Shown here: positions 8,660-15,704 of the stretch, one piece after another
Layout: every line of letters begins with the position of its first letter
Position numbering within the stretch: the stretch's first letter is position 1
Assembly: GCF_036181745.1 (NCBI RefSeq)
Contig: NZ_CP108080.1
Location: forward strand, 7,009,501-7,073,500
Source of the DNA: Streptomyces sp. NBC_00259
GTDB taxonomy: Bacteria > Actinomycetota > Actinomycetes > Streptomycetales > Streptomycetaceae
Direction of reading: 5' to 3'
DNA length: 64,000 nt
Notes under the pieces: generated by a model
Database searches by the model: none
What the model saw: only the letters and a program-made list of their open reading frames with translations
Told to the model about the DNA's origin: nothing
Program-made: the position numbers and the translations under genes

Positions 8660-9708
8660 CCCGCCTCATCCCCTCCCCGGTCGTCGTCGACATCCGCCCG
8701 GGCGCCCTGGACGATCTGCCCGGCCTCCTCGCCGACCAGCGGATCTCCGCCTCCGGCAAGCTGGCGTTCGCCATAAGCAACGGCTCCGGACAGGCCCTGC
8801 GCGAGAAGCTGGCGCCGGTGCTGCCCGACGCCGACTGGTACGAGGTCGCGGACGGCACGATCGACTCCGCCGTCAGGCTCGCCGACGACATCAAGGGCAA
8901 GCGGTACGACGCGGTCGTCGGCCTCGGCGGCGGCAAGATCATCGACGTGGCCAAGTACGCCGCCGCCCGGGTCGGGCTGCCGCTGGTCGCCGTCGCCACC
9001 AACCTCGCGCACGACGGACTCTGCTCCCCGGTCGCGACGCTCGACAACGACAACGGGCGCGGCTCGTACGGCGTCCCCACCCCGATCGCCGTGGTCATCG
9101 ACCTCGACGTGATCCGTGACGCCCCCGTCCGGTTCGTCCGGGCGGGCATCGGCGACGCGATCTCCAACATCTCCGCGATCGCCGACTGGGAGCTGTCCCA
9201 CCGGATCACCGGCGAGCCGGTCGACGGACTGGCCGCCGCCATGGCCCGTACCGCCGGCGAGTCCGTCCTGCGCCACCCCGGTGGCGTCGGCGACGACGGC
9301 TTTCTCACCGTGCTGGCCGAGGGACTGGTCCTGACCGGCATCTCCATGTCGATCAGCGGCGACACCCGGCCCTCGTCCGGCGCCTGCCACGAGATCAGCC
9401 ACGCCTTCGACCTGCTCTACCCCAAGCGCTGCGCGCTCCACGGCGAGCAGGTCGGACTGGGTGCCGCCTTCGCGATGCATCTGCGCGGCGCCCACGAGGA
9501 GTCCGGGCTCTTCGCCGGAGTCCTCCGCAAGCACGGTCTGCCGGTCCTCCCCGAGGAGATCGGCTTCTCCGTGGACGAGTTCGTCAGGGCCGTGGAGTAC
9601 GCACCGCAGACCCGCCCCGGACGTTTCACGATCCTCGAGCACCTCGACCTGTCCACCGACCAGATCAGGGACGCGTACGCCGACTATGCCAAGACCATCC
9701 GTAGCTGA
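8647..9708 (+). CDS. Iron/zinc-dependent alcohol dehydrogenase, sn-glycerol-1-phosphate dehydrogenase-like (EgsA/AraM)
   Basis: A 353-residue protein from a GTG at 8647, overlapping the preceding gene by 13 nt. The NAD site is GLGGGKIIDVAKYAA near residues 96-110. Next comes VAVATNLAHDGLCSPVA, the counterpart of the archaeal TAASHDGIASP block, and ISNISAIADWELSHR. The metal-ligand region contains SGACHEISHAFD, and a further His lies in CALHGEQ. These blocks are those of glycerol-1-phosphate dehydrogenases (archaeal EgsA, Bacillus AraM), which reduce dihydroxyacetone phosphate to sn-glycerol-1-phosphate. The family call is strong; the exact substrate is inferred. The next gene starts inside its 3' end. 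Confidence 0.85.
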   Translation: MPVLTRLIPSPVVVDIRPGALDDLPGLLADQRISASGKLAFAISNGSGQALREKLAPVLPDADWYEVADGTIDSAVRLADDIKGKRYDAVVGLGGGKIIDVAKYAAARVGLPLVAVATNLAHDGLCSPVATLDNDNGRGSYGVPTPIAVVIDLDVIRDAPVRFVRAGIGDAISNISAIADWELSHRITGEPVDGLAAAMARTAGESVLRHPGGVGDDGFLTVLAEGLVLTGISMSISGDTRPSSGACHEISHAFDLLYPKRCALHGEQVGLGAAFAMHLRGAHEESGLFAGVLRKHGLPVLPEEIGFSVDEFVRAVEYAPQTRPGRFTILEHLDLSTDQIRDAYADYAKTIRS

Positions 9709-10465
9709 ACTCCGTCCGGTCGTTCACCCGGCGGGAGTCAAGGACCGGCGCAGTGGCGAGCACTGGGGCGGCCGCCTCTACATGCGCGAGATCTCCCTGC
9801 GCATCACCCGCGTCCTGGTCACCACCAAGGTCACGCCGAACCAGCTGACCTATCTGATGACCCTGGCCGGTGTCCTGGCCCTGCCGGCCCTGCTGGTGCC
9901 GGGCATCTGGGGCGCCGTCCTCGCCGTGGTGATGGTCCAGCTCTATCTGCTGCTCGACTGCGTCGACGGCGAGGTCGCCCGCTGGAAGAAGCAGTACTCC
10001 CTCTCCGGCGTGTACCTGGACCGGGTCGGCGCCTATCTGTGCGACGCGGCGGTCCTGGTCGGCTTCGGCCTGCGCGCCTCGGACCTGTGGGGCGGCGGCC
10101 GGATCGACTGGCTGTGGGCGTTCCTGGGCACTCTCGCGGCGCTCGGCGCGATCCTGATCAAGGCCGAGACCGACCTGGTCGGCGTCGCCCGGCACCAGGC
10201 CGGGATGGAGCCGGTCAAGGACGCGGCGGCCGAGCCGCGCTCGTCCGGCATGGCGCTCGCCCGCCGGGCCGCCGCCGCGTTCAAGTTCCACCGGCTGGTC
10301 CTCGGCATCGAGGCGTCCCTGCTCATCCTGGTGCTGGCGGTCCTCGACCAGGTCCAGGGCGACCTCTTCTTCTCCCGCCTGGGCGTCGCCGTGCTGGCCG
10401 GTATCGCGATGCTGCAGACCGTGCTGCACCTGGTGTCCATCCTCGTCTCCAGCAGGCTGAGGTGA
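9686..10465 (+). CDS. CDP-alcohol phosphatidyltransferase family membrane protein with altered motif
   Basis: A 259-residue polytopic membrane protein whose ATG at 9686 lies 23 nt inside the preceding gene. The CDP-alcohol phosphotransferase motif is near residues 90-115: DCVDGEVARWKKQYSLSG, three residues, D, then three residues and Ala where the family has the fourth Asp, usually described as the catalytic base. A Trp/Lys-rich loop and four to six hydrophobic helices complete it. It should use a CDP-alcohol, perhaps the product of the upstream nucleotidyltransferase, but the lost Asp leaves activity open. It ends in a GTGA shared with the possible first start codon of the glycosyltransferase gene. 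Confidence 0.85.
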   Translation: MPRPSVAELRPVVHPAGVKDRRSGEHWGGRLYMREISLRITRVLVTTKVTPNQLTYLMTLAGVLALPALLVPGIWGAVLAVVMVQLYLLLDCVDGEVARWKKQYSLSGVYLDRVGAYLCDAAVLVGFGLRASDLWGGGRIDWLWAFLGTLAALGAILIKAETDLVGVARHQAGMEPVKDAAAEPRSSGMALARRAAAAFKFHRLVLGIEASLLILVLAVLDQVQGDLFFSRLGVAVLAGIAMLQTVLHLVSILVSSRLR

Positions 10466-10470
10466 GCACC

Positions 10471-11343
10471 GTGAAGCTCGGCGCCGTCATCATCACCATG
10501 GGCAACCGGCCCGACGATCTGCGGGCACTGCTCGACTCGGTCGCCAAGCAGCAGGGCGACCCGGTCGAGGTGGTCGTCGTCGGCAACGGCGCCCCCGTCA
10601 CCGGAGTGCCCGACGGCGTCCGCACCGTCGACCTTCCGGAGAACCTGGGCATCCCGGGCGGCCGCAACGTCGGCATCGAGGCCTTCGGCCCCGCCGGCGG
10701 CGACGTCGACGTCCTGCTCTTCCTCGACGACGACGGCCTGCTGCCCAACACGGACACCGCCGAGCTGGTCCGCCGGGCCTTCTCGGAGGACCCCGGCCTC
10801 GGGATCGTCAGCTTCCGGATCGCCGACCCGGAGACCGGGCTCACCCAGCGCAGGCACGTCCCGCGGCTGCGCGCCTCCGACCCGATGCGCTCCTCACGCG
10901 TGACGACCTTCCTCGGCGGCGCAAACGCCGTCCGTACGAAGGTCCTGGCCCAGGTCGGCGCGCTGCCGGACGAGTTCTTCTACGCGCACGAGGAGACCGA
11001 CCTCGCCTGGCGGGCCCTCGACGCGGGCTGGATGATCGACTACCGCTCCGACATGGTGCTGTTCCATCCGACGATGCCGCCGTCCCGGCACGCGGTCTAC
11101 CACCGCATGGTGGCCCGTAACCGGGTGTGGCTGGCACGTCGCAATCTGCCCGCGCCCCTGGTGCCCGTCTATCTCGGGGTGTGGATCGTGCTCACACTCC
11201 TCAGGCGGCCCACCGTTGTGGCGCTCAAGGCATGGTTCGCCGGTTTCAGGGAGGGATGGACGACCCCGTGCGGGCCGCGCCGTCCCATGAAGTGGCGTAC
11301 CGTGTGGCGACTGACGCGACTGGGCCGACCGCCTGTCGTGTGA
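10471..11343 (+). CDS. Family 2 glycosyltransferase
   Basis: A 290-residue GT-A fold glycosyltransferase. It opens with KLGAVIITMGNRPDDLRALLDS, has the family block NLGIPGGRNVGI near residue 65, the metal-binding DDD in LLFLDDDGLLPN near 80-90, and the acceptor-side acidic pair HEETDLAWRA near 175. The C-terminus has one hydrophobic stretch (VPVYLGVWIVLTLL), probably a membrane anchor. I chose the GTG at 10471 because GAGGTGA lies about 6 nt upstream; a GTG at 10462 overlaps the previous stop as GTGA and is equally usable. It probably adds sugar to the lipid or polymer made by this operon before export. Confidence 0.88.
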   Translation: MKLGAVIITMGNRPDDLRALLDSVAKQQGDPVEVVVVGNGAPVTGVPDGVRTVDLPENLGIPGGRNVGIEAFGPAGGDVDVLLFLDDDGLLPNTDTAELVRRAFSEDPGLGIVSFRIADPETGLTQRRHVPRLRASDPMRSSRVTTFLGGANAVRTKVLAQVGALPDEFFYAHEETDLAWRALDAGWMIDYRSDMVLFHPTMPPSRHAVYHRMVARNRVWLARRNLPAPLVPVYLGVWIVLTLLRRPTVVALKAWFAGFREGWTTPCGPRRPMKWRTVWRLTRLGRPPVV

Positions 11344-11437
11344 CCGGCCGGGATCTGAGAGCATCGGGCGTACTCCGGGACCTGGCCGCCACCTGAGGCC
11401 CGATTGACGCGCATCTTGAACACGAAAGTTTCAACTT

Positions 11438-12367
11438 GTGAGTGACACAACCCATGACGGTGCGATCGCCATGAGCGCTCGGCCGTCTCCCGACGACGGT
11501 CTGACGCCGGCGGAGCTGGCCGCCAAGTACGGCCTGTCGGTGAGCGGTGCCCGACCGGGGCTCATCGAGTACGTCAGGCAGCTCTGGGGCCGCCGGCACT
11601 TCATCCTGGCGTTCTCCTCCGCGAAGCTCACGGCCCAGTACAGCCAGGCCAAGCTCGGCCAGCTGTGGCAGGTCGCGACGCCGCTGCTGAACGCGCTGGT
11701 CTACTACCTGATCTTCGGGCTCATCCTCGGCGCCGGACGCGGGATGTCGAAGGAGGTCTACATCCCGTTCCTGGTGGCGGGCGTGTTCGTCTTCACGTTC
11801 ACGCAGACCTCGGTGATGGCCGGCGTGCGGGCGATCTCGGGCAATCTGGGCCTGGTACGGGCGCTGCACTTCCCGCGCGCGTCGCTGCCCATCTCCTTCG
11901 CGCTGCAGCAGCTCCAGCAGCTGCTGTTCTCGATGATCGTGCTCGTGCTGATCGTGGTGGCGTTCGGCAGCTATCCGTCGCTCAGCTGGCTGCTGGTGGT
12001 CCCCGCGCTGGCGCTGCAGTTCGTCTTCAACATCGGCCTCGCGCTGATCATGGCCCGCATGGGCAGCAAGACGCCCGACCTCGCCCAGCTGATGCCGTTC
12101 ATCATGCGGACGTGGATGTACGGCTCCGGCGTCATGTTCTCGATCAAGGTGATGCTCGCGGACAAGCCGGCCTGGATCGCCGAGGTCCTGATGTACAACC
12201 CCGCGGCGATCTACATGGACCTGATCCGCTTCGCCCTGATCGACGGGTACGACTCGTCGAACCTGCCCTCGCACGTGTGGCTGGCCGGAGTGATCTGGGC
12301 GGTGCTCCTCGGTGTCGCCGGGTTCGTGTACTTCTGGAAGGCGGAGGAGCGCTATGGCCGTGGCTGA
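11438..12367 (+). CDS. ABC-2 type polysaccharide/teichoic-acid exporter permease (TagG/Wzm-like)
   Basis: A 309-residue membrane protein from a GTG at 11438. After a 45-residue soluble N-terminus come six hydrophobic helices of the ABC-2 fold, including VYYLIFGLILGAG, FSMIVLVLIVVAFG and the terminal WAVLLGVAGFVYFWKAEERYGRG. The block FSSAKLTAQYSQAKLGQLWQV near residues 60-80 is the amphipathic coupling helix typical of TagG, Wzm and RfbD permeases, which move lipid-linked polymers across the membrane. Its last 14 nt overlap the ATPase gene, so the two subunits are translationally coupled. The substrate is presumably the product of the five enzymes upstream. Confidence 0.9.
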   Translation: MSDTTHDGAIAMSARPSPDDGLTPAELAAKYGLSVSGARPGLIEYVRQLWGRRHFILAFSSAKLTAQYSQAKLGQLWQVATPLLNALVYYLIFGLILGAGRGMSKEVYIPFLVAGVFVFTFTQTSVMAGVRAISGNLGLVRALHFPRASLPISFALQQLQQLLFSMIVLVLIVVAFGSYPSLSWLLVVPALALQFVFNIGLALIMARMGSKTPDLAQLMPFIMRTWMYGSGVMFSIKVMLADKPAWIAEVLMYNPAAIYMDLIRFALIDGYDSSNLPSHVWLAGVIWAVLLGVAGFVYFWKAEERYGRG

Positions 12368-13154
12368 GCACCTCGAAGACCCGCGCGACGCCCGGGTGCC
12401 CACCGTCATCGCCGACGAGGTGCACATCGTGTACCGCGTCAACGGCGGCAGCGGCGGCAAGGGCAGTGCGACCGCCGCGCTGAGCCGCATACTCCGGCGC
12501 GACCGCGGCGAGTCCCGCGGTGTCCGCAAGGTCCACGCCGTGCGCGGTGTCTCCTTCACCGCCTACCGCGGCGAGGCCATCGGCCTGATCGGTACCAACG
12601 GCTCCGGGAAGTCGACCCTGCTGCGGGCCATCGCCGGCCTGCTGCCGACCGAGAGCGGCAAGGTCTACACCGACGGCCAGCCGTCGCTGCTGGGCGTCAA
12701 CGCGGCCCTCATGGGCGATCTGACCGGTGAGCGGAACGTCATCCTCGGCGGTCTGGCCATGGGCATGTCGCGCGAGGAGATCCGCTCGCGCTACCAGGGC
12801 ATCGTCGACTTCTCCGGCATCAACGAGAAGGGCGACTTCATCACCCTGCCGATGCGCACGTACTCGTCCGGTATGGGCGCCAGGCTCCGCTTCGCGATCG
12901 CCGCGGCGAAGAACCACGACGTGCTGATGATCGACGAGGCGCTGGCCACCGGTGACCGGAGGTTCCAGATCCGCTCCGAGGAGCGCATCCGGGAGCTGCG
13001 CAAGGAGGCCGGTACGGTCTTCCTGGTCAGTCACAGCAACAAGTCGATCCGTGACACCTGCGATCGCGTCCTGTGGCTGGAGAAGGGCGAGCTGCTCATG
13101 GACGGCCCGACCGACGAGGTCATCAGGGCGTACGAGAAGGAGACCGGGAAGTAG
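12354..13154 (+). CDS. ABC exporter ATP-binding protein (TagH/Wzt-like)
   Basis: A 266-residue ATPase. Walker A is GTNGSGKSTLLR near residues 80-90. The family-specific SLLGVNAALMGDLTGERNVILG follows; this block marks the TagH/Wzt/KpsT branch. The signature is TYSSGMGARLRFAIA near 168-182, Walker B is VLMIDEALATGD, and the H loop is FLVSHSNKSI. An insertion of about 30 basic residues precedes the core (RILRRDRGESRG). There is no C-terminal carbohydrate-binding domain, so chain-length recognition of the Wzt type is unlikely. ATG at 12354 with GGAGGAG upstream. Last gene of the operon; a strong hairpin follows. Confidence 0.92.
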   Translation: MAVAEHLEDPRDARVPTVIADEVHIVYRVNGGSGGKGSATAALSRILRRDRGESRGVRKVHAVRGVSFTAYRGEAIGLIGTNGSGKSTLLRAIAGLLPTESGKVYTDGQPSLLGVNAALMGDLTGERNVILGGLAMGMSREEIRSRYQGIVDFSGINEKGDFITLPMRTYSSGMGARLRFAIAAAKNHDVLMIDEALATGDRRFQIRSEERIRELRKEAGTVFLVSHSNKSIRDTCDRVLWLEKGELLMDGPTDEVIRAYEKETGK

Positions 13155-13183
13155 GTCCCGCTCGCGAGGCATGCCACGCGGAA

Positions 13184-13215
13184 GGGCCCCCGCCGGAGTG
13201 CTCCGGCGGGGGCCC
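13184..13215. terminator. GC-rich hairpin ending the exporter operon
   Basis: GGGCCCCCGCCGGAG at 13184-13198 and CTCCGGCGGGGGCCC at 13201-13215 form a perfect 15-bp inverted repeat about 30 nt after the ATPase stop. It separates the exporter operon from the hopanoid operon transcribed in the same direction. Confidence 0.9.
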
Positions 13216-13381
13216 TCTCGCACGCGGGCCGGTCTCACCGGCCCGTGCGCGAGGCGCGGATTCCGGGTCGAGCGGTGGTCCGCGCGCCGTCAAGCATCCG
13301 TCAAGTCCTGTGTTCCTCGGGAATGTTGGCCCCGGATCGCATGGTTCTCGTCACGCACGCAGCACCCCGGAGGGGTCCGGG

Positions 13382-13395
13382 ACGTTGTACAACGT
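13382..13395. promoter_or_regulatory. Perfect 14-bp palindrome upstream of the hopanoid operon
   Basis: ACGTTGTACAACGT at 13382-13395 is a perfect palindrome about 160 nt before the first hopanoid gene, inside a 388-nt non-coding stretch. Its size and position suit the operator of a dimeric repressor or activator. The regulator is not encoded next to it. The rest of 13216-13544 shows no gene; the promoter is expected downstream of this site. Confidence 0.6.
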
Positions 13396-13544
13396 AAGCT
13401 GTACCGGTGCTGATTCATGGCAAGTGGGGCGATACACCCTGAAGAATCCCGCTGGCCGGGCGGCGAAACCCCTCGTGGGGACCGGCGGCGTGTCCGAAAT
13501 AGGATGTATTAGGTCAGCAGTGTAGAACGGGAGATGTGACGGCC

Positions 13545-13607
13545 ATGACGGAAAATCTCCAGCTCCGCGAGGGCAGTGCCGTCCCCGCACCGGGCAGTCC
13601 GCAGTGA
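13545..13607 (+). CDS. Possible 20-codon leader peptide overlapping hpnC
   Basis: ATG at 13545 opens a 20-codon frame (start MTENLQLREG) that ends in a TGA overlapping the hpnC GTG as GTGA at 13604-13607. A GGGAG lies about 11 nt upstream. hpnC has no good ribosome binding site of its own, so it could be translated by coupling to this leader. The product matches nothing I know. It may instead be a chance frame, with hpnC starting by another route. Confidence 0.35.
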   Translation: MTENLQLREGSAVPAPGSPQ

Positions 13608-14512
13608 CAGGTACCCGGCAGGTGCGCCCCGACGCCTCCACGCTCGACAAGGCCGCGGACGAGAACTTCCCCGTGGCCCCCTTCTTCCTGCCCCGCGCCT
13701 GGCGCAACGACCTCATGGCCGTCTACGGCTACGCCCGCCTGGTCGACGACATCGGGGACGGCGACCTCGCCCCCGGCGGCGCCGACGCGCGGCACCTCGG
13801 CCTCGACCCCGCGCAGAGCGACGACCGCCTCGCGATGCTCGACGCCTTCGAGGCCGACCTGCGGCGCGTCTTCGCCGCCGGCGAGGACCCGCGCCATCCG
13901 CTGCTGCGCGCCCTGGTGCCCACCGTGCGCCGCTGCTCGCTCACCCCCGAGCCGTTCCTCGGTCTCATCGAGGCCAACCGCCGGGACCAGCTCGTGCACC
14001 GCTACGGGACGTCCGACGACCTCGCCGCCTACTGCGAGCTCTCCGCCAACCCCGTCGGCCGTCTCGTCCTGGGCATCACCGGCACCGCCACCTCCGAGCG
14101 GATCCGCCACTCCGACGCCATCTGCACCGCCCTGCAGATCGTCGAGCACCTCCAGGACATCGCCGAGGACCTGGCCGCCGACCGCGTCTACCTCCCGGCC
14201 GAGGACATGAAGCGGTTCCATGTCACCGAGGCGGACCTGGCGGCGCCGACGGCGGGCGCCCCGGTGCGCGCCCTGATCGCGTACGAGGCCGAGCGCGCGG
14301 GGCGGCTGCTGGACGAGGGCACCCCGCTGGTGGGCAGCGTCCACGGCAGGCTCAGACTGCTGCTCGCCGGATTCGTGGCCGGGGGACGCGCCACCCTCGC
14401 CGCGATCGAGGCCGTCGGCCACGACGTGCTCCCCGGACCGCCCAGAGCCACCAAGCCCCGACTGATGCGTGAAGTGGGAACTGTCTTGCGTAGAGCGCGT
14501 AGAGAGGGGTGA
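13604..14512 (+). CDS. hpnC: Hydroxysqualene synthase HpnC
   Basis: A 302-residue trans-isoprenoid synthase of the squalene/phytoene synthase fold. In the HpnCDE route to squalene, HpnC converts presqualene diphosphate to hydroxysqualene. The first Asp-rich motif is ARLVDDIGDGD near residues 44-54 and the second is HLQDIAEDLAADRVYLP near 180-196; ENFPVAPFFLPRAWR near residue 20 is typical of HpnC rather than HpnD. The GTG at 13604 overlaps a possible leader peptide. The stop is followed after a few bases by hpnD, and a GTG at 14509 would even overlap it. First enzyme gene of the hopanoid operon. Confidence 0.93.
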   Translation: MTGTRQVRPDASTLDKAADENFPVAPFFLPRAWRNDLMAVYGYARLVDDIGDGDLAPGGADARHLGLDPAQSDDRLAMLDAFEADLRRVFAAGEDPRHPLLRALVPTVRRCSLTPEPFLGLIEANRRDQLVHRYGTSDDLAAYCELSANPVGRLVLGITGTATSERIRHSDAICTALQIVEHLQDIAEDLAADRVYLPAEDMKRFHVTEADLAAPTAGAPVRALIAYEAERAGRLLDEGTPLVGSVHGRLRLLLAGFVAGGRATLAAIEAVGHDVLPGPPRATKPRLMREVGTVLRRARREG

Positions 14513-14520
14513 GCCGGAGC

Positions 14521-15459
14521 ATGGAGGAGTACACACACATGTCCGCGCCGGTCCAGGCCGCGTACAGCTACTGCGAGGCCGTCACGGGGACGCAGGCGCG
14601 CAACTTCGCCTACGGCATCAGGCTTCTGCCCGCCGACAAGCGGCAGGCCATGTCCGCGCTGTACGCCTTCTCCCGGCGGGTCGACGACATCGGTGACGGA
14701 TCGCTCGGCGAGAGCGCCAAGCGGGACCGGCTCGAGGCGACCCGCGAGCTGCTCGGCAGGATCCGCGACGGCAAGGTGGGCGAGGACGACACCGACCCGG
14801 TCGCGGTGGCCCTCGCGGACGCCGCGCACCGCTTCCCGATCCCGCTCGACGGGCTCGACGAGCTCATCGACGGCGTCCTCATGGACGTCCGGGGCGAGAC
14901 GTACGAGACCTGGGACGACCTCAAGGTCTACTGCCGGTGTGTCGCGGGCGCCATCGGCCGGCTCTCGCTCGGCGTGTTCGGCACCCTGCCCGGCGCGCGC
15001 GGCGCCGAGCGCGCCCCCGAGTACGCCGACACGCTCGGGCTCGCACTCCAGCTCACCAACATCCTCCGCGACGTCCGCGAGGACGCCGCCAACGGCCGGA
15101 CGTATCTGCCCACCGACGACCTCGCCAAGTTCGGCTGCTCCGCGGGCTTCCACGGCACCACCCCGCCGCCCGGCGCCGACTTCAGCGGCCTGGTCCACTT
15201 CGAAGTGCGGCGCGCCCGGGGCCTGTTCGCCGAGGGCTACCGGCTCCTGCCCATGCTCGACCGGCGCAGCGGCGCCTGTGTCGCCGCCATGGCCGGGATC
15301 TACCGCCGCCTCCTCGACCGCATCGAGCGCGACCCGGAGGCCGTCCTGCGCGGCCGCGTCTCGCTCCCCGGCCATGAGAAGGCGTACGTCGCCGTCCGCG
15401 GGCTCTCCGGCCTCGACGCCCGGCACATCTCGCGCCAGGCCGTCAGGAGGCGCGCGTGA
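14521..15459 (+). CDS. hpnD: Presqualene diphosphate synthase HpnD
   Basis: Condenses two farnesyl diphosphates to presqualene diphosphate, the first step toward squalene. The 312-residue protein has the first Asp motif in FSRRVDDIGDG near residues 48-58 and the second in NILRDVREDAANGRTYLP near 180-197, with the YCEAVTGTQARNFAYGIRLL opening typical of phytoene/squalene synthases. I use the ATG at 14521; a GTG at 14509 overlapping the hpnC stop and an ATG at 14539 behind GGAGGAG are alternatives. The stop overlaps the start of a small coupled ORF as GTGA. Confidence 0.94.
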   Translation: MEEYTHMSAPVQAAYSYCEAVTGTQARNFAYGIRLLPADKRQAMSALYAFSRRVDDIGDGSLGESAKRDRLEATRELLGRIRDGKVGEDDTDPVAVALADAAHRFPIPLDGLDELIDGVLMDVRGETYETWDDLKVYCRCVAGAIGRLSLGVFGTLPGARGAERAPEYADTLGLALQLTNILRDVREDAANGRTYLPTDDLAKFGCSAGFHGTTPPPGADFSGLVHFEVRRARGLFAEGYRLLPMLDRRSGACVAAMAGIYRRLLDRIERDPEAVLRGRVSLPGHEKAYVAVRGLSGLDARHISRQAVRRRA

Positions 15460-15704
15460 CGCCCCGCCCGACGCCTCACCCGACGCCCCTTCAGGACCTC
15501 CCGCCGGCGACGTCCCCTTCTACGCAGCCCGCCGTGCGTACGGCGGCCGGACCCGTCAGCGCGGTGGCCCGGTCCCTGCCGGCCGCCTCGTCCCGGTCCC
15601 GCCTGTCCGGACGAGCCGCTCGGCCCTCCCGCCGTTCGCGGGCAACCCCCCACGTCGCCGCCGCGTCCCTGACTGCGACGGCGGCCCGAGGGGAGGGGGC
15701 ATGA
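15456..15704 (+). CDS. Small Pro/Ala/Ser/Arg-rich ORF between hpnD and hpnE, possibly DUF6380-like
   Basis: An 82-codon frame that exactly bridges hpnD and hpnE: its GTG start overlaps the hpnD stop (GTGA, 15456-15459) and its TGA overlaps the hpnE ATG (ATGA, 15701-15704). The product is low-complexity and basic, with no hydrophobic segment. Its end, PHVAAASLTATAARGEGA, recalls the conserved tail I remember for DUF6380, a small Streptomyces family; that recollection is unverified. It may be a real small protein or a translated spacer that keeps ribosomes moving into hpnE. Confidence 0.5.
   Translation: MTPRPTPHPTPLQDLPPATSPSTQPAVRTAAGPVSAVARSLPAASSRSRLSGRAARPSRRSRATPHVAAASLTATAARGEGA

Noticed and set aside
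6108..10465. Reading the CDP-alcohol operon as a phosphonate cluster
   Set aside because: The dehydrogenase, nucleotidyltransferase and phosphotransferase mix recalls phosphonate loci, but no phosphoenolpyruvate mutase or phosphonopyruvate decarboxylase gene is present and the dehydrogenase has glycerol-1-phosphate-type blocks.
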